Of a stretch of 64,000 nt of DNA, positions 17,286 to 25,542 are shown piece after piece (the stretch's first letter is position 1; the number at the start of each line of letters is the position of its first letter). The stretch comes from Pseudomonadota bacterium. Its GTDB lineage: Bacteria > Pseudomonadota > Gammaproteobacteria > Steroidobacterales > Steroidobacteraceae. A program made the position numbers and the translations under genes. The stretch lies in NCBI GenBank assembly GCA_023391335.1, contig JAEWBG010000060.1, forward strand, positions 24,839 through 88,838. The letters run 5' to 3'. Under the pieces are notes generated by a model. That model searched no databases. It was not told the DNA's origin and worked only from the letters and a program-made list of their open reading frames with translations.

Positions 17286-18692
17286 ATGACTCAGCAATCG
17301 TTAGAACACCTGCTCAAGAACGTGCGCGATCCCGTGGCGATGCTGCGCAACTCGCAGCTCGGTGCGTACGTGTATCCCGTCGTGCCGACCGAGTTCAGCA
17401 ATTGGCGCACCGAACAACGCGCCTGGCGCGAAACCGCGGTGCTGTTCGATCAGTGCCATCACATGGCAGAGATTACGATCAAAGGGCCCGATGCTCTGAA
17501 GTTGTGCTCGTACACGACGATCAACAGCTTCAAGAACTTTACGCCGGGCAAAGCGAAGCAAATGGTGCCGACGAGCTATGACGGCTATGTCATTGGCGAT
17601 GGCATCTTGTTCTACCTCGACAAGGATGAGCTGCTGTTCGTTGGCCGCGCCCCGACGGTGAATTGGCTGCAATTCCATGCAGAGAGCGGCGCGTTCAAGG
17701 TGGACTTCATTCGCGACGATCGCTCGCCTTCGCATCCCAATGGCAAAGCCGTTTCGCGCCGCCACTATCGCTATCAGATCCAAGGACCCAAAGCGGCGGA
17801 GGTGCTGCAGAAGTTGAACGGGGGTCCGCTGCCGGATATCAAGTTCTTCAACTTCGATGTGATCAACATCAAAGGACGTAAGGTTCGCGCATTGCGACAC
17901 GGCATGGCGGGGGAACCGGGATTGGAGATCTGGGGCCCCTACGAAGAGCGCGATGAAATTCGCGCCGCGGTGATGGAAGCGGGTAAAGACGCGGGGATCG
18001 TCGCCGTGGGATCGCGCACCTATGCGAGCAACACGCTCGAGTCGGGATGGATTCCCTCACCGCTGCCGGCGGTCTACACCGGCGAGAAGATGAAGAAGTA
18101 TCGCGAGTGGCTGCCGGCGACCGGCTATGAAGGGACCGGCTCGATCGGCGGCAGCTTCGTCTCGAACAACATCGAGGACTACTACCTCACGCCATACGAG
18201 CTGGGCTACGGACCGTTCGTTAAATTCGATCATGAATTCATCGGACGCGAAGCGCTGGAAAAGATGGTGGCCGAGAAACGTCCGCAACGGAAGAAGGTGA
18301 CGTTCGAATGGAATGGTGAGGATCTGGGTAAGGTGCTTGCATCACTGTGCGATCGCGATCATGAGCCGTTCAAGTTCTTCGATCTGCCCATCGCGAACTA
18401 TGCGTCGTCCTCGTATGACGCGGTGAGAATGAATGGCAACGTCGTCGGACTTTCGATGTTTACCGGCTACAGCCACAACGAGCGTTGCGGTTTATCGCTC
18501 GGCGTCGTGGATGAAAACATCAATGTGGGCGACGTGCTTACTTTGACGTGGGGAGAGGAAAACGGCGGAACGAAAAAACCGACGGTGGAGAAGCACACGC
18601 AATGCGAGATTCGCGTGAAAGTGGCCGCCGTTCCCTATTCGCGTGACGCACGAGAGGGATATCACCAAGGTTGGCGCACTCGTCAGGGCTGA
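17286..18692 (+). CDS. ligM: Tetrahydrofolate-dependent aromatic O-demethylase (LigM/DesA family)
   Basis: A 468-residue GcvT-fold enzyme that moves the methyl group of a methoxylated benzoate (vanillate, 3-O-methylgallate or syringate) to tetrahydrofolate, giving 5-methyl-tetrahydrofolate. The whole length matches LigM of Sphingobium as I remember it: LRNSQLGAYVYPVVPTEFSN, VLFDQCHHM, YVGSR-type VAVGSRTYASNTLESGWIPS, and a GcvT C-terminal domain with VGLSMFTGYSHNERCGLSL. Vanillate versus syringate preference cannot be told from sequence, so DesA is an equally good name. Met start 17,286 follows a weak site. Flanking purU and metF supply the one-carbon disposal pathway, and the divergent LysR gene probably regulates it. 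Confidence 0.87.
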   Translation: MTQQSLEHLLKNVRDPVAMLRNSQLGAYVYPVVPTEFSNWRTEQRAWRETAVLFDQCHHMAEITIKGPDALKLCSYTTINSFKNFTPGKAKQMVPTSYDGYVIGDGILFYLDKDELLFVGRAPTVNWLQFHAESGAFKVDFIRDDRSPSHPNGKAVSRRHYRYQIQGPKAAEVLQKLNGGPLPDIKFFNFDVINIKGRKVRALRHGMAGEPGLEIWGPYEERDEIRAAVMEAGKDAGIVAVGSRTYASNTLESGWIPSPLPAVYTGEKMKKYREWLPATGYEGTGSIGGSFVSNNIEDYYLTPYELGYGPFVKFDHEFIGREALEKMVAEKRPQRKKVTFEWNGEDLGKVLASLCDRDHEPFKFFDLPIANYASSSYDAVRMNGNVVGLSMFTGYSHNERCGLSLGVVDENINVGDVLTLTWGEENGGTKKPTVEKHTQCEIRVKVAAVPYSRDAREGYHQGWRTRQG

Positions 18693-18696
18693 GCGA

Positions 18697-19569
18697 ATGC
18701 AGGCCCTGGCACTCGATGAATGCGCTGAGACGATCGCGCAACTCGCTCGAGAGGCTTCGATCGAGCTGAACGTTCCGGATTTAAGGGATCTGGATGCAAG
18801 CCGTCCGTTCTTGCCGCGCGGTAAACGCGTTTACGTTAGTCATCTGCCGAAGCAACGCTGGGATGAAACGCTGGAAGCGTGCGGCAAGGTGAGCGCCGCC
18901 GGCTTCGATCCGATTCCGCACATTCCAGTCCGACTGATCGAGAATGCGCTGCAGCTCGATCGGATCCTTGCAGGCATCGTCAGCGCGGGAGTCGGTGAAG
19001 TCCTTCTGATTGCAGGCGACTACCCGAAGGCGGTCGGGCCTTATTCGCAAGTGGCCGATGTGCTGCGCGCGGATAAGTTGAAGCAACATGGGATCATGCG
19101 CGTCTCGCTCGCCGGACATCCTGAGGGTCATCCCACGGTAGCTGCGGGTGAGATTCGTCGTGCGCAGTTGGAAAAGGCTGCGCTAGCGGCGCCGCTTGAA
19201 ACCACGTTCGTCACGCAGTTTTTCTTCGAGGCGTCCCCTTTCCTGAGCTGGGCAACGGATATGCGCGCGCAAGGAATTCGTCAGGCTCGACTCGTCGCGG
19301 GACTGGCCGGCCCCGCCGGGATCGCATCACTCCTCAAGTTTGCGAAACGCTGCGGAGTCGGACCGTCGATGCGTGCGCTTGCCGCACGTCCCGCTGCCTT
19401 CGGTAAATTGCTTGGCGAACTCGGACCCGAAGAGGTGATGCACGATCTCGCCATAGCGTATCGGCGCGACGCAACCGTTTTCAACGGACTGCATTTTTTC
19501 TGCTTCGGCGGTTATTTGCGCACCTGCGAGTGGCTGGCGCGGACCGCGGTGTCAGGTTTGCGAACCTGA
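18697..19569 (+). CDS. metF: Methylenetetrahydrofolate reductase-like protein (divergent MetF)
   Basis: The start is placed at ATG 18,697, four bases after the ligM stop; a GTG at 18,643 inside ligM would add 18 residues. The 290-residue TIM-barrel protein has the core of the MetF family (FDPIPHIPVRLIEN, VLLIAGDYPKAVGPYSQV, TQFFFEASPFLSWA, RLVAGLAGPAG). It differs from housekeeping MetF by lacking the usual N-terminal FEFFPPK stretch. In Sphingobium the analogous gene next to ligM reoxidises 5-methyl-tetrahydrofolate to the 5,10-methylene form. The same role is inferred here. A perfect hairpin spans its stop codon. Confidence 0.85.
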   Translation: MQALALDECAETIAQLAREASIELNVPDLRDLDASRPFLPRGKRVYVSHLPKQRWDETLEACGKVSAAGFDPIPHIPVRLIENALQLDRILAGIVSAGVGEVLLIAGDYPKAVGPYSQVADVLRADKLKQHGIMRVSLAGHPEGHPTVAAGEIRRAQLEKAALAAPLETTFVTQFFFEASPFLSWATDMRAQGIRQARLVAGLAGPAGIASLLKFAKRCGVGPSMRALAARPAAFGKLLGELGPEEVMHDLAIAYRRDATVFNGLHFFCFGGYLRTCEWLARTAVSGLRT

Positions 19570-19570
19570 C
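19551..19570 (+). terminator. Hairpin overlapping the metF stop codon
   Basis: GTCAGGTT, loop TGCG, AACCTGAC is a perfect 8-bp stem that includes the stop codon, placed at the end of the purU-ligM-metF run. No U-tract follows. Confidence 0.5.
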
Positions 19571-19672
19571 GGCCGTCTAAGATCGCTGCTGCCTCGAACA
19601 AATTTCTCGACCGGAGCAGCGGGCTGGTTGGGCGGCGCCTAGAATACGCGCCGCCTTCCCACGCTGCGTCCC

Positions 19673-20560
19673 ATGCTCCACGTCATCATCCCTGCTTTGT
19701 TCGTCGTCGTTTGGTCGACGGGCTTCATCGTTGCCAAGGCGGCTTTGCCGCATGCCGATCTGCAATTGTTTCTGCTGATTCGGTTATCGGTCACTGCGAT
19801 CGCCATGGGCGCATTCGCTGCGGTCGCTCGCGGCAAATGGCCTCGCGGCGTTCAGATCGGTCATCAGTTGCTCGCGGGCGTGCTGCTGCAGGGCGTGTAT
19901 CTCTGTTTCAGTTATCTTGCGATCACGCACGGGATGGCGGCTGGCGTCATGGCGTTGCTTGGTGCGCTCCAACCGCTATTTACCGGATTGATCGTCGCAG
20001 TCCGAGGCACGCAGCTGCCTGCGCGGATTTGGGTTGGCTTGCTGATCGGTTTTGCGGGCGTGATTTGTGTATTGGCGCCGAAGCTCGCGGCAACGGATGC
20101 CGGTGCGCTCTCATGGTTTGCGGTGCTCGCGGCCGTGATCAGCGTTTCAGGCGTCACCGCGGGTTCGCTCCTTCAGAAGGGCCTTGCCCCTGTCGATCTT
20201 CGCGCTGCCGCCAGCATCCAAAATGTGGGCGGTGCGGTTGTCGCGTTCGCGATGACCGTCGTCGCCAGCACGCGGCATTGGGACAATTCCTTGCAGTTGT
20301 GGGGCGCGCTCAGCTATTCGGTCGGAATCGCTTCCATCGTCGGATACACGCTGCTCATGTGGATGCTCAGGCACGGTGAGGCGACAAGGGTCACAGCTCT
20401 GATACTGCTCGTGCCGCCACTTGCCGCTATTCAGGCGTACTTCTTCTTTCACGAAACCCTCGCGCCGATTCAGTTCGTGGGATTCGTGCTCGCATTGGCT
20501 GGCGTGCTGTTGGCGCGTTCGGCGGGCCGTACCCGACTCGCTACTTCGCAGTCTCGGTGA
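19673..20560 (+). CDS. EamA/DMT-family transporter
   Basis: A 295-residue inner-membrane protein with ten hydrophobic segments arranged as two EamA repeats (first ~1-135, second ~145-285). It begins HVIIPALFVVVWSTGFIVAK, typical of the drug/metabolite transporter superfamily; the second repeat begins near LSWFAVLAAVISVSGVTAGS. Members export amino acids, metabolites or drugs, and the substrate cannot be predicted. It stands alone, 103 bases after metF and convergent with the dehydrogenase at 20,653, so a link with aromatic catabolism is possible but unsupported. Confidence 0.9.
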   Translation: MLHVIIPALFVVVWSTGFIVAKAALPHADLQLFLLIRLSVTAIAMGAFAAVARGKWPRGVQIGHQLLAGVLLQGVYLCFSYLAITHGMAAGVMALLGALQPLFTGLIVAVRGTQLPARIWVGLLIGFAGVICVLAPKLAATDAGALSWFAVLAAVISVSGVTAGSLLQKGLAPVDLRAAASIQNVGGAVVAFAMTVVASTRHWDNSLQLWGALSYSVGIASIVGYTLLMWMLRHGEATRVTALILLVPPLAAIQAYFFFHETLAPIQFVGFVLALAGVLLARSAGRTRLATSQSR

Positions 20561-20652
20561 GTGCTGTCCCAACTTCGTTCACATTCTCATCTCCGTGCAA
20601 ACTGTGGAGATTTCTCGGTCGGACGGCGCAGCGATGGGCGAACTCGGGTTTG

Positions 20653-21540
20653 CTACTGCCCGGGATTGAGTCCCGCATCATCTGCACTGAGCTTCGCGAT
20701 CGCTGCCCAATCGAGTGTCTCACCGCCTTCTTTCAGCAATCGTGCGAATCGATCGCGCAACAGAGTGCCCAGCGGCATCGATGCGCCGAGCTCTTGTGCA
20801 GCGGAAAGAGCGAGCCCCACATCCTTCGCTCCAAGTGGCGCGGCGAACCCAGCTGGCGAATAGCGTTCGCTCGCGATCAATGCGCCGTAGGTTTTATAAA
20901 TCGGCGCTGCGAACAGAGTGGAAGTGAGCACATCGACGAATGATTGCGCCGGAAGGCCGGCCTTGCGAATCAATGCAATTGACTCGCCGAGCGATTCGGA
21001 AACCGAGGCAATCATGAAGTTGCCGCAGATCTTGAACAGGTTTGCATCGCGAGGTTGATCGGAAACCTTGAACGCCTGTTGGCCCATGACACCCAGCAGC
21101 GGCTCGATCTTCGCGAACGTCTCGGCAGATCCGCCCGCGAGAATGTACAGCTTGCCTGCAGCGGCAGCTTCGGGGCGACCAAACACCGGTGCAGATGCAA
21201 ACTGTTGCGATTGGCTTTGATGTGCAGCCGTGATGCGCTCGGCCAATTGGATGCTGATGGTGCTCATGGATACGTGCGTGCAGCCAGAGCGCATGTTCGC
21301 AAGCATGCCGTCGTCGCCGAAGACGATCGACTCCAACGCGGCATCATTTGCGACCATCGTGATGACGACTTCTGCTTGGCTCGCCTCGCGAACGGTGGCT
21401 GCAAACTTTCCGCCGACTGCGATGAGGTCGCGGGCTCGCGATTCGGTCCGGTTGTACACGCGGACAGAGTGACCGGCCTTGATGAGGTTCGCCGCCATGC
21501 CGCGGCCCATTTGGCCGATGCCGATGAATCCGATTTCCAT
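20653..21540 (-). CDS. Beta-hydroxyacid dehydrogenase family (3-hydroxyisobutyrate / tartronate semialdehyde type)
   Basis: The start is ATG 21,540 with GAGGT just upstream, giving 295 residues that open directly with the Rossmann motif GFIGIGQMGRGMAANL; the frame is open upstream but that part is not protein-like. A substrate-binding region lies near residues 110-125 (CTHVSMSTISIQLAE, where family members usually have S-T-S/G). The catalytic lysine sits in DANLFKICGNFM, and the C-terminal all-alpha domain ends AKLSADDAGLNPGQ. It oxidises or reduces a small hydroxyacid with NAD(P). GLYR1/NP60-like succinic-semialdehyde reductases are an alternative assignment. No operon partner is apparent. 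Confidence 0.88.
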   Translation of the reverse strand: MEIGFIGIGQMGRGMAANLIKAGHSVRVYNRTESRARDLIAVGGKFAATVREASQAEVVITMVANDAALESIVFGDDGMLANMRSGCTHVSMSTISIQLAERITAAHQSQSQQFASAPVFGRPEAAAAGKLYILAGGSAETFAKIEPLLGVMGQQAFKVSDQPRDANLFKICGNFMIASVSESLGESIALIRKAGLPAQSFVDVLTSTLFAAPIYKTYGALIASERYSPAGFAAPLGAKDVGLALSAAQELGASMPLGTLLRDRFARLLKEGGETLDWAAIAKLSADDAGLNPGQ

Positions 21541-21649
21541 GATGACCTCGCTGCGAATGATGCGGCTGCAAACGCGGACGATAGCAGGAGTTCCAGCCGC
21601 CGAGCGAAGAGGCTGTGCCGTAGACAGCGAACTCAGAAAGGAACGAAGT

Positions 21650-22054
21650 TCAGGCGAACTCAACGCTCAGTGCATTGACGACGGCGTGTGCACTGACGGG
21701 CTTCTGGTAGCGCGTCGCTCCTGCGAATCGGCCGGGGAGCATGTTGCCTTCGTAACCGGTCGTGAAAATGAATGGCACGCCACGATCCTGCAACAGCTCT
21801 GCAACCTCGTACACGAATTCGCCGTGCAGGTGGATGTCCAACACAGCAGCATCGATATCCGCATCATTGACGAGGCGCAATGCATCGCGAACGGTACCGA
21901 CGGGACCGACGACTTCCGCACCTTCGTCTTCGAGCGTGAGCCGCATGTCCATCGCCAACACGTAGTCGTCCTCGACCACCAGAACGTGGCGGCCGTTGAG
22001 CGTGTGAGCTTGAGCAGTTGCGTTAGGTGATCGGTGTGCCTCAGTCCGTAGCAT
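21650..22054 (-). CDS. Stand-alone receiver-domain response regulator
   Basis: A 134-residue CheY-like protein with no output domain: acidic pocket VVEDDYV (Glu28, Asp29, Asp30), phosphoacceptor Asp73 in AAVLDIHLHGE, switch Thr in FIFTTGYEG and conserved Lys in RYQKPV. The pattern MRLTLEDEGAEVVGPVGTV is typical of receivers paired with HWE/HisKA_2 kinases in stress or light signalling. No kinase is adjacent, so the partner must be elsewhere. It lies between the mscS-like gene and the dehydrogenase on the same strand, with gaps of 143 and 109 bases. Confidence 0.9.
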   Translation of the reverse strand: MLRTEAHRSPNATAQAHTLNGRHVLVVEDDYVLAMDMRLTLEDEGAEVVGPVGTVRDALRLVNDADIDAAVLDIHLHGEFVYEVAELLQDRGVPFIFTTGYEGNMLPGRFAGATRYQKPVSAHAVVNALSVEFA

Positions 22055-22197
22055 CGATCAATCTCCGGTGCGTGTTGTAAGCAGGCGCTCACTTCGGCGC
22101 TCTGCTCATCTTCGAGCCTGCCGCAGACGGCCTCGAAGCACGTGCGCAACGCCTAACGGTTCAGTGAGTTCCGCTCGATGCGCAGATTTTTCTGCAG

Positions 22198-24063
22198 CTA
22201 TTTCGCGTGTGCGGAAATCACGTTCAACAATTCGCGCGAAACGCGCTCGTCGATCTCGGCAGCGCGATCGAGTTGCACCGGATAACGTACGACCGCCTCC
22301 ACGCCCGATGCGGAGAATCGCAGTTGTACCTGCGGTGCGGGCGTTTCTGTCGCGTGCGAGAGTGCGGCTTTCTGAATCTCGCGTGTTTGCCGCGCGATAT
22401 CTTCTTGATAGTCATTGAGGATATTGACGACGCAACGGCTGAGCTCGTCTTTCAACACAGCATAGTCGGCGCCGGGTGGGAGACTGAGCGTAATGTCGTG
22501 CCATGCCAGATTGACGCCGGGTATCTGCTTGAACAATCCGCCGGAGGCCTGAAAGATGATCGAATTGGCGAACGCAACGACGCGTCCCGTCGGCGACATC
22601 AACCCCTCGCCTCCGAGCTCCATCAAATGCAGGCGCACCAGACCCATGTCGATCACTTCGCCCGTGACGCTCCCAACTTGCACGCGATCGCCGACACGGA
22701 TCCCATAGCGGCCGATGAGGAAGAAGTAGCCGACGATCGAGACGAGCACGCTCTGCATTGCAACGGCGAGACCTGCGGTGATGAGGCCGGCGAAGGTGGC
22801 GAGCGAACCGAGCTCAGTGGCGAAGGTGGATGCGGCAATCGCTACGACCAAGCTCCACACCACGATGCGTTGAATCAGCAGAAATCGCACACGGCGGCGG
22901 CCTTCGTGAACGTAACGAAACACGATGCGCCGCCATGCGGCAGCCGCCGCGAACACGAGCGCAAGCAGGCCGGCGAACAGCAATGCACGCATGCCCAACG
23001 CTCGGAGTGCTTCGTGATATTGCCGCTGAGTGATCTCGCGCCAGTTGTCCAAATTGCGCCGGTACTGATCGAGCAGCACCCCGGCCTTGCTCAGGGGCGT
23101 GACGATCGAGGACGTCTGCGAGAATAACCAGGCTAACGTGTCGTATTGATCGCGCATGCCGCGCAGTTGGCTCGCATCGGTGCGCTGCATTTCGGTGGCC
23201 AAGGCATCGCCGCGAGCACCGAGGCGTTTCAACTGCTCCAACGGCGGATTGCGTACTTGTGCGAAGACGTCCTGCAACTCTGCCGTGCGCCGGTCGATCG
23301 TCTCGATGGTGTTGGCCTTGGATGAGAGCCGCAATACGGTCGATGCGAGATCCCAGATTCCGAAGCGGCTCAGGGCCAACGAGTTGGATGAGGTTGCGAC
23401 AGGAGCATTCGGGGTCGGCGCTGCGGTCATCGGAGTCGCAGTTGGGGTGCTTGCGGGAATTGAAGCTGCGATGGCATCGATGTGTGCCTTGAGGGCATTG
23501 GCCCCGGATCCCTTTACGTCCGTTTCGCTCGCGAACTGCGCCATGTTCGACAGCAAGTTGCGCCGTGCGTTGACGAGATCGAGCTCCCCTTGCAACACCG
23601 CAATTCGATCTTGGGCTTGCGCGCGTGCTGAGCCCTTCGCCGCTGGCATAGTGGCTTTGAGCGATTCGATCTGGGTCTGAATGCCTTTGCGACGTTCGTC
23701 GAGTTGCCGCTGCAGTTTTAGTAACGATTGCAGCGATCCCGGATCCGAATCGGATTGCTTCACCTCCGCCTCGCTACTCAGCAGCTCGGCATTCGCTCGT
23801 GCGATCTCAAATGCCAGTGCCACCACCTTGTCGGCCGTCTGGCGATTTGCATAAAGAATGAGAAGGTCGCTGGGCTGTGTCGCAGCCTGTTGTTGCGAGC
23901 CGAGCGTTCGATACCAATCGACCGTGGCGTCCAAAATGTGGATGACCTGTTCGCCTGTCATCACCGCGCGTGCCTCGATCGGCGCGGGTGCGGAAGATTC
24001 TTGCGCTGCCCAAGCGGATGCGACCGTGAGCCCAAAGACACTCAAACACAGCAAAGAACGCAT
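22198..24063 (-). CDS. MscS-family mechanosensitive channel with long periplasmic N-terminus
   Basis: The start is set at ATG 24,063, which gives a good signal peptide (MRSLLCLSVFGLTVASAWA) and 621 residues. Residues ~30-350 are a helical, coiled-coil-rich periplasmic domain (LLKLQRQLDERRKGIQTQIE). Three membrane segments follow at ~360-450, the last being the Gly/Ala-rich pore helix (LATFAGLITAGLAVAMQSVL). The beta domain has the MscS motif RYGIRVGDRVQVGSVTGEVI. The C-terminal alpha/beta domain ends in LLNVISAHAK. It is larger than E. coli MscS and closer to the MscK/YbiO style. Its role is pressure release on osmotic downshift. It is divergent from the XRE-cupin operon, with a 107-base spacer. 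Confidence 0.9.
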   Translation of the reverse strand: MRSLLCLSVFGLTVASAWAAQESSAPAPIEARAVMTGEQVIHILDATVDWYRTLGSQQQAATQPSDLLILYANRQTADKVVALAFEIARANAELLSSEAEVKQSDSDPGSLQSLLKLQRQLDERRKGIQTQIESLKATMPAAKGSARAQAQDRIAVLQGELDLVNARRNLLSNMAQFASETDVKGSGANALKAHIDAIAASIPASTPTATPMTAAPTPNAPVATSSNSLALSRFGIWDLASTVLRLSSKANTIETIDRRTAELQDVFAQVRNPPLEQLKRLGARGDALATEMQRTDASQLRGMRDQYDTLAWLFSQTSSIVTPLSKAGVLLDQYRRNLDNWREITQRQYHEALRALGMRALLFAGLLALVFAAAAAWRRIVFRYVHEGRRRVRFLLIQRIVVWSLVVAIAASTFATELGSLATFAGLITAGLAVAMQSVLVSIVGYFFLIGRYGIRVGDRVQVGSVTGEVIDMGLVRLHLMELGGEGLMSPTGRVVAFANSIIFQASGGLFKQIPGVNLAWHDITLSLPPGADYAVLKDELSRCVVNILNDYQEDIARQTREIQKAALSHATETPAPQVQLRFSASGVEAVVRYPVQLDRAAEIDERVSRELLNVISAHAK

Positions 24064-24150
24064 AGCAGCCGATTTAAGCCGGGAAGGGGCGCGTATTGTA
24101 GTGGAGATCGCAGCATGCGCATTCCAGCCCGTTGACGGCCTCATCCAAGA

Positions 24151-24171
24151 TAGTGGAAACTGACTCCACTA
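24151..24171. promoter_or_regulatory. Inverted repeat overlapping the XRE-cupin start, probable operator
   Basis: TAGTGGA (24,151-24,157), seven-base spacer AACTGAC, TCCACTA (24,165-24,171); the last A is the first base of the start codon. A perfect 7-bp dyad at the start of a helix-turn-helix gene is the usual place for autoregulation. Confidence 0.55.
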
Positions 24172-24779
24172 TGCAGGAATCGGCAGGGCTCGAGTACGGC
24201 ATCAATCAGCGCATCGCAAATCGCGTCAAAGCATTGCGCACCGGTCAAGGCATGACGCTCGATGCGCTGGCGAGTCACTCGAACGTCAGCCGATCGATGA
24301 TTTCGTTGATCGAACGCGGCGAAAGCAGCCCTACTGCAGTCGTGTTGGAAAAAATTGCCACCGGACTCGGCGTTCCGCTGGCGAGTTTGTTCGAGGACGA
24401 TGACGCTCCTGCGGATCCAGTGTCGCGCGCCGCCAATCGCACCTCATGGCGCGATCCACAAAGCGGATACGTCCGATGCAACATCTCCCCGCCGAACTAT
24501 CCATCGCCGATCCAGATTGTCGAAGTCGAAATGCCGGCTGGCGCGAAGGTTGCCTACGAAAGCGGTACTCGCGAGCAGGCGGTCCATCAGCAAGTTTGGA
24601 TTCAGGAAGGCTCTTTGGAGATCACGGTCGGTCGAATCACACATCGGCTCGAGAAGAACGACTGCCTCGCCATGCAGTTGGATGAGCCCACGACCTTTCG
24701 TAACCGCACGCGCAAGCCAGTCCGCTACATCGTCGTGCTCAGTGCCGAGCGAACTCGGTCGGCAAGGAAAGCGTCGTGA
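24171..24779 (+). CDS. XRE-family regulator with C-terminal cupin sensor domain
   Basis: A 202-residue regulator. The HTH covers ~12-70 (RIANRVKALRTGQGMTLDAL, then SNVSRSMISLIERGESSPT), and a cupin domain covers ~110-195 (QIVEVEMPAGAKVAYES, HQQVWIQEGSLEITV). Such XRE-cupin proteins (SutR/PuuR type) sense small metabolites and often repress neighbouring genes and themselves. ATG 24,171 is preferred over an upstream in-frame TTG because the perfect dyad ends on it. It overlaps the GNAT gene by four bases, and that gene overlaps DUF3565, so the three are coupled. The effector is unknown. Confidence 0.9.
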   Translation: MQESAGLEYGINQRIANRVKALRTGQGMTLDALASHSNVSRSMISLIERGESSPTAVVLEKIATGLGVPLASLFEDDDAPADPVSRAANRTSWRDPQSGYVRCNISPPNYPSPIQIVEVEMPAGAKVAYESGTREQAVHQQVWIQEGSLEITVGRITHRLEKNDCLAMQLDEPTTFRNRTRKPVRYIVVLSAERTRSARKAS

Positions 24780-25312
24780 GAGCTTGCGCAATCCGCCGCG
24801 CAGATCCTGCAAGTGATCGCGATCTGCAAGCCTTGTGCGATGTCTTGATCGATTGCGTGGAGGGCGGAGCGTCGGTGAGTTTCATGTTGCCGATGACTCG
24901 CGAGAAGGCCGAGCGCTTCTGGCGAGCCGCACTTCAGGGCGCCGCATGCGGCGAACGCATCATCTTGGTCGCTGAAGACGACGATGGGATTGCAGGCACC
25001 CTTACCGTTCTACTTAATCAACCGGAGAATCAGCCGCATCGCGGCGATATCGCAAAAATGCTCGTGCACCGTCGTGCTCGACGGCAAGGGCTCGGTGAAC
25101 GTCTGCTTGCAGCGGCAGAAAAGGCTGCGCACGAAGCAGGTAAGTGCTTGCTCGTGCTCGACACAGTAACCGGAGGTGATGCCGAGCGGCTGTATGCTCG
25201 TGCGAATTGGCAACGTTGCGGAGTCATTCCGGAATATGCACTGTGGCCGCAAGGTGGTCGGTGCGCGACGACGGTCTTCTATAAATTTGTCGATGGTACC
25301 GTGCGTGTATGA
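24776..25312 (+). CDS. GNAT-family N-acetyltransferase
   Basis: A 178-residue acetyltransferase that starts with GTG inside the stop of the regulator gene (GTGA). The acetyl-CoA loop is visible as MLVHRRARRQGLGERLLAAA, and the beta4/beta5 strands as IILVAEDDDGIAGTLTV and LLVLDTVTGGDAERLYARA. Position and coupling to an XRE-cupin gene suggest that its substrate relates to the metabolite sensed by the cupin, possibly a toxic amine or antibiotic; nothing in the sequence identifies it. Confidence 0.88.
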   Translation: MRACAIRRADPASDRDLQALCDVLIDCVEGGASVSFMLPMTREKAERFWRAALQGAACGERIILVAEDDDGIAGTLTVLLNQPENQPHRGDIAKMLVHRRARRQGLGERLLAAAEKAAHEAGKCLLVLDTVTGGDAERLYARANWQRCGVIPEYALWPQGGRCATTVFYKFVDGTVRV

Positions 25313-25518
25313 AGCAGAAGATCGTCGGCTTCCACCAAGACGAAGAACAAGATTGGGTTGCGCAACTTGCGTGCGGTCATAACCAACACGTGCGCCATCG
25401 GCCTCCATGGACGTTGCGTCCATGGGTGATCACCGAGGATGGACGACGCGCGATGTTAGGCGTTGAGCTTGAATGCAAGAAGTGCGATGTGGGCGCGCCG
25501 CCCGATCGACAAATGTGA
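25309..25518 (+). CDS. DUF3565 small protein
   Basis: A 69-residue protein whose ATG overlaps the GNAT stop (ATGA). It contains the DUF3565 pattern: KIVGFHQDEEQDWVAQLACG, HNQHVRHRPPW, and a CKKCDVGAPPDRQ end. The Cys and His residues (CGHNQH, CKKC) suggest a metal site. No function is established; the fusion-like coupling to GNAT suggests joint action. Confidence 0.85.
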   Translation: MKQKIVGFHQDEEQDWVAQLACGHNQHVRHRPPWTLRPWVITEDGRRAMLGVELECKKCDVGAPPDRQM

Positions 25519-25542
25519 CTCCGCCCTGGAAGGCCGATACGG

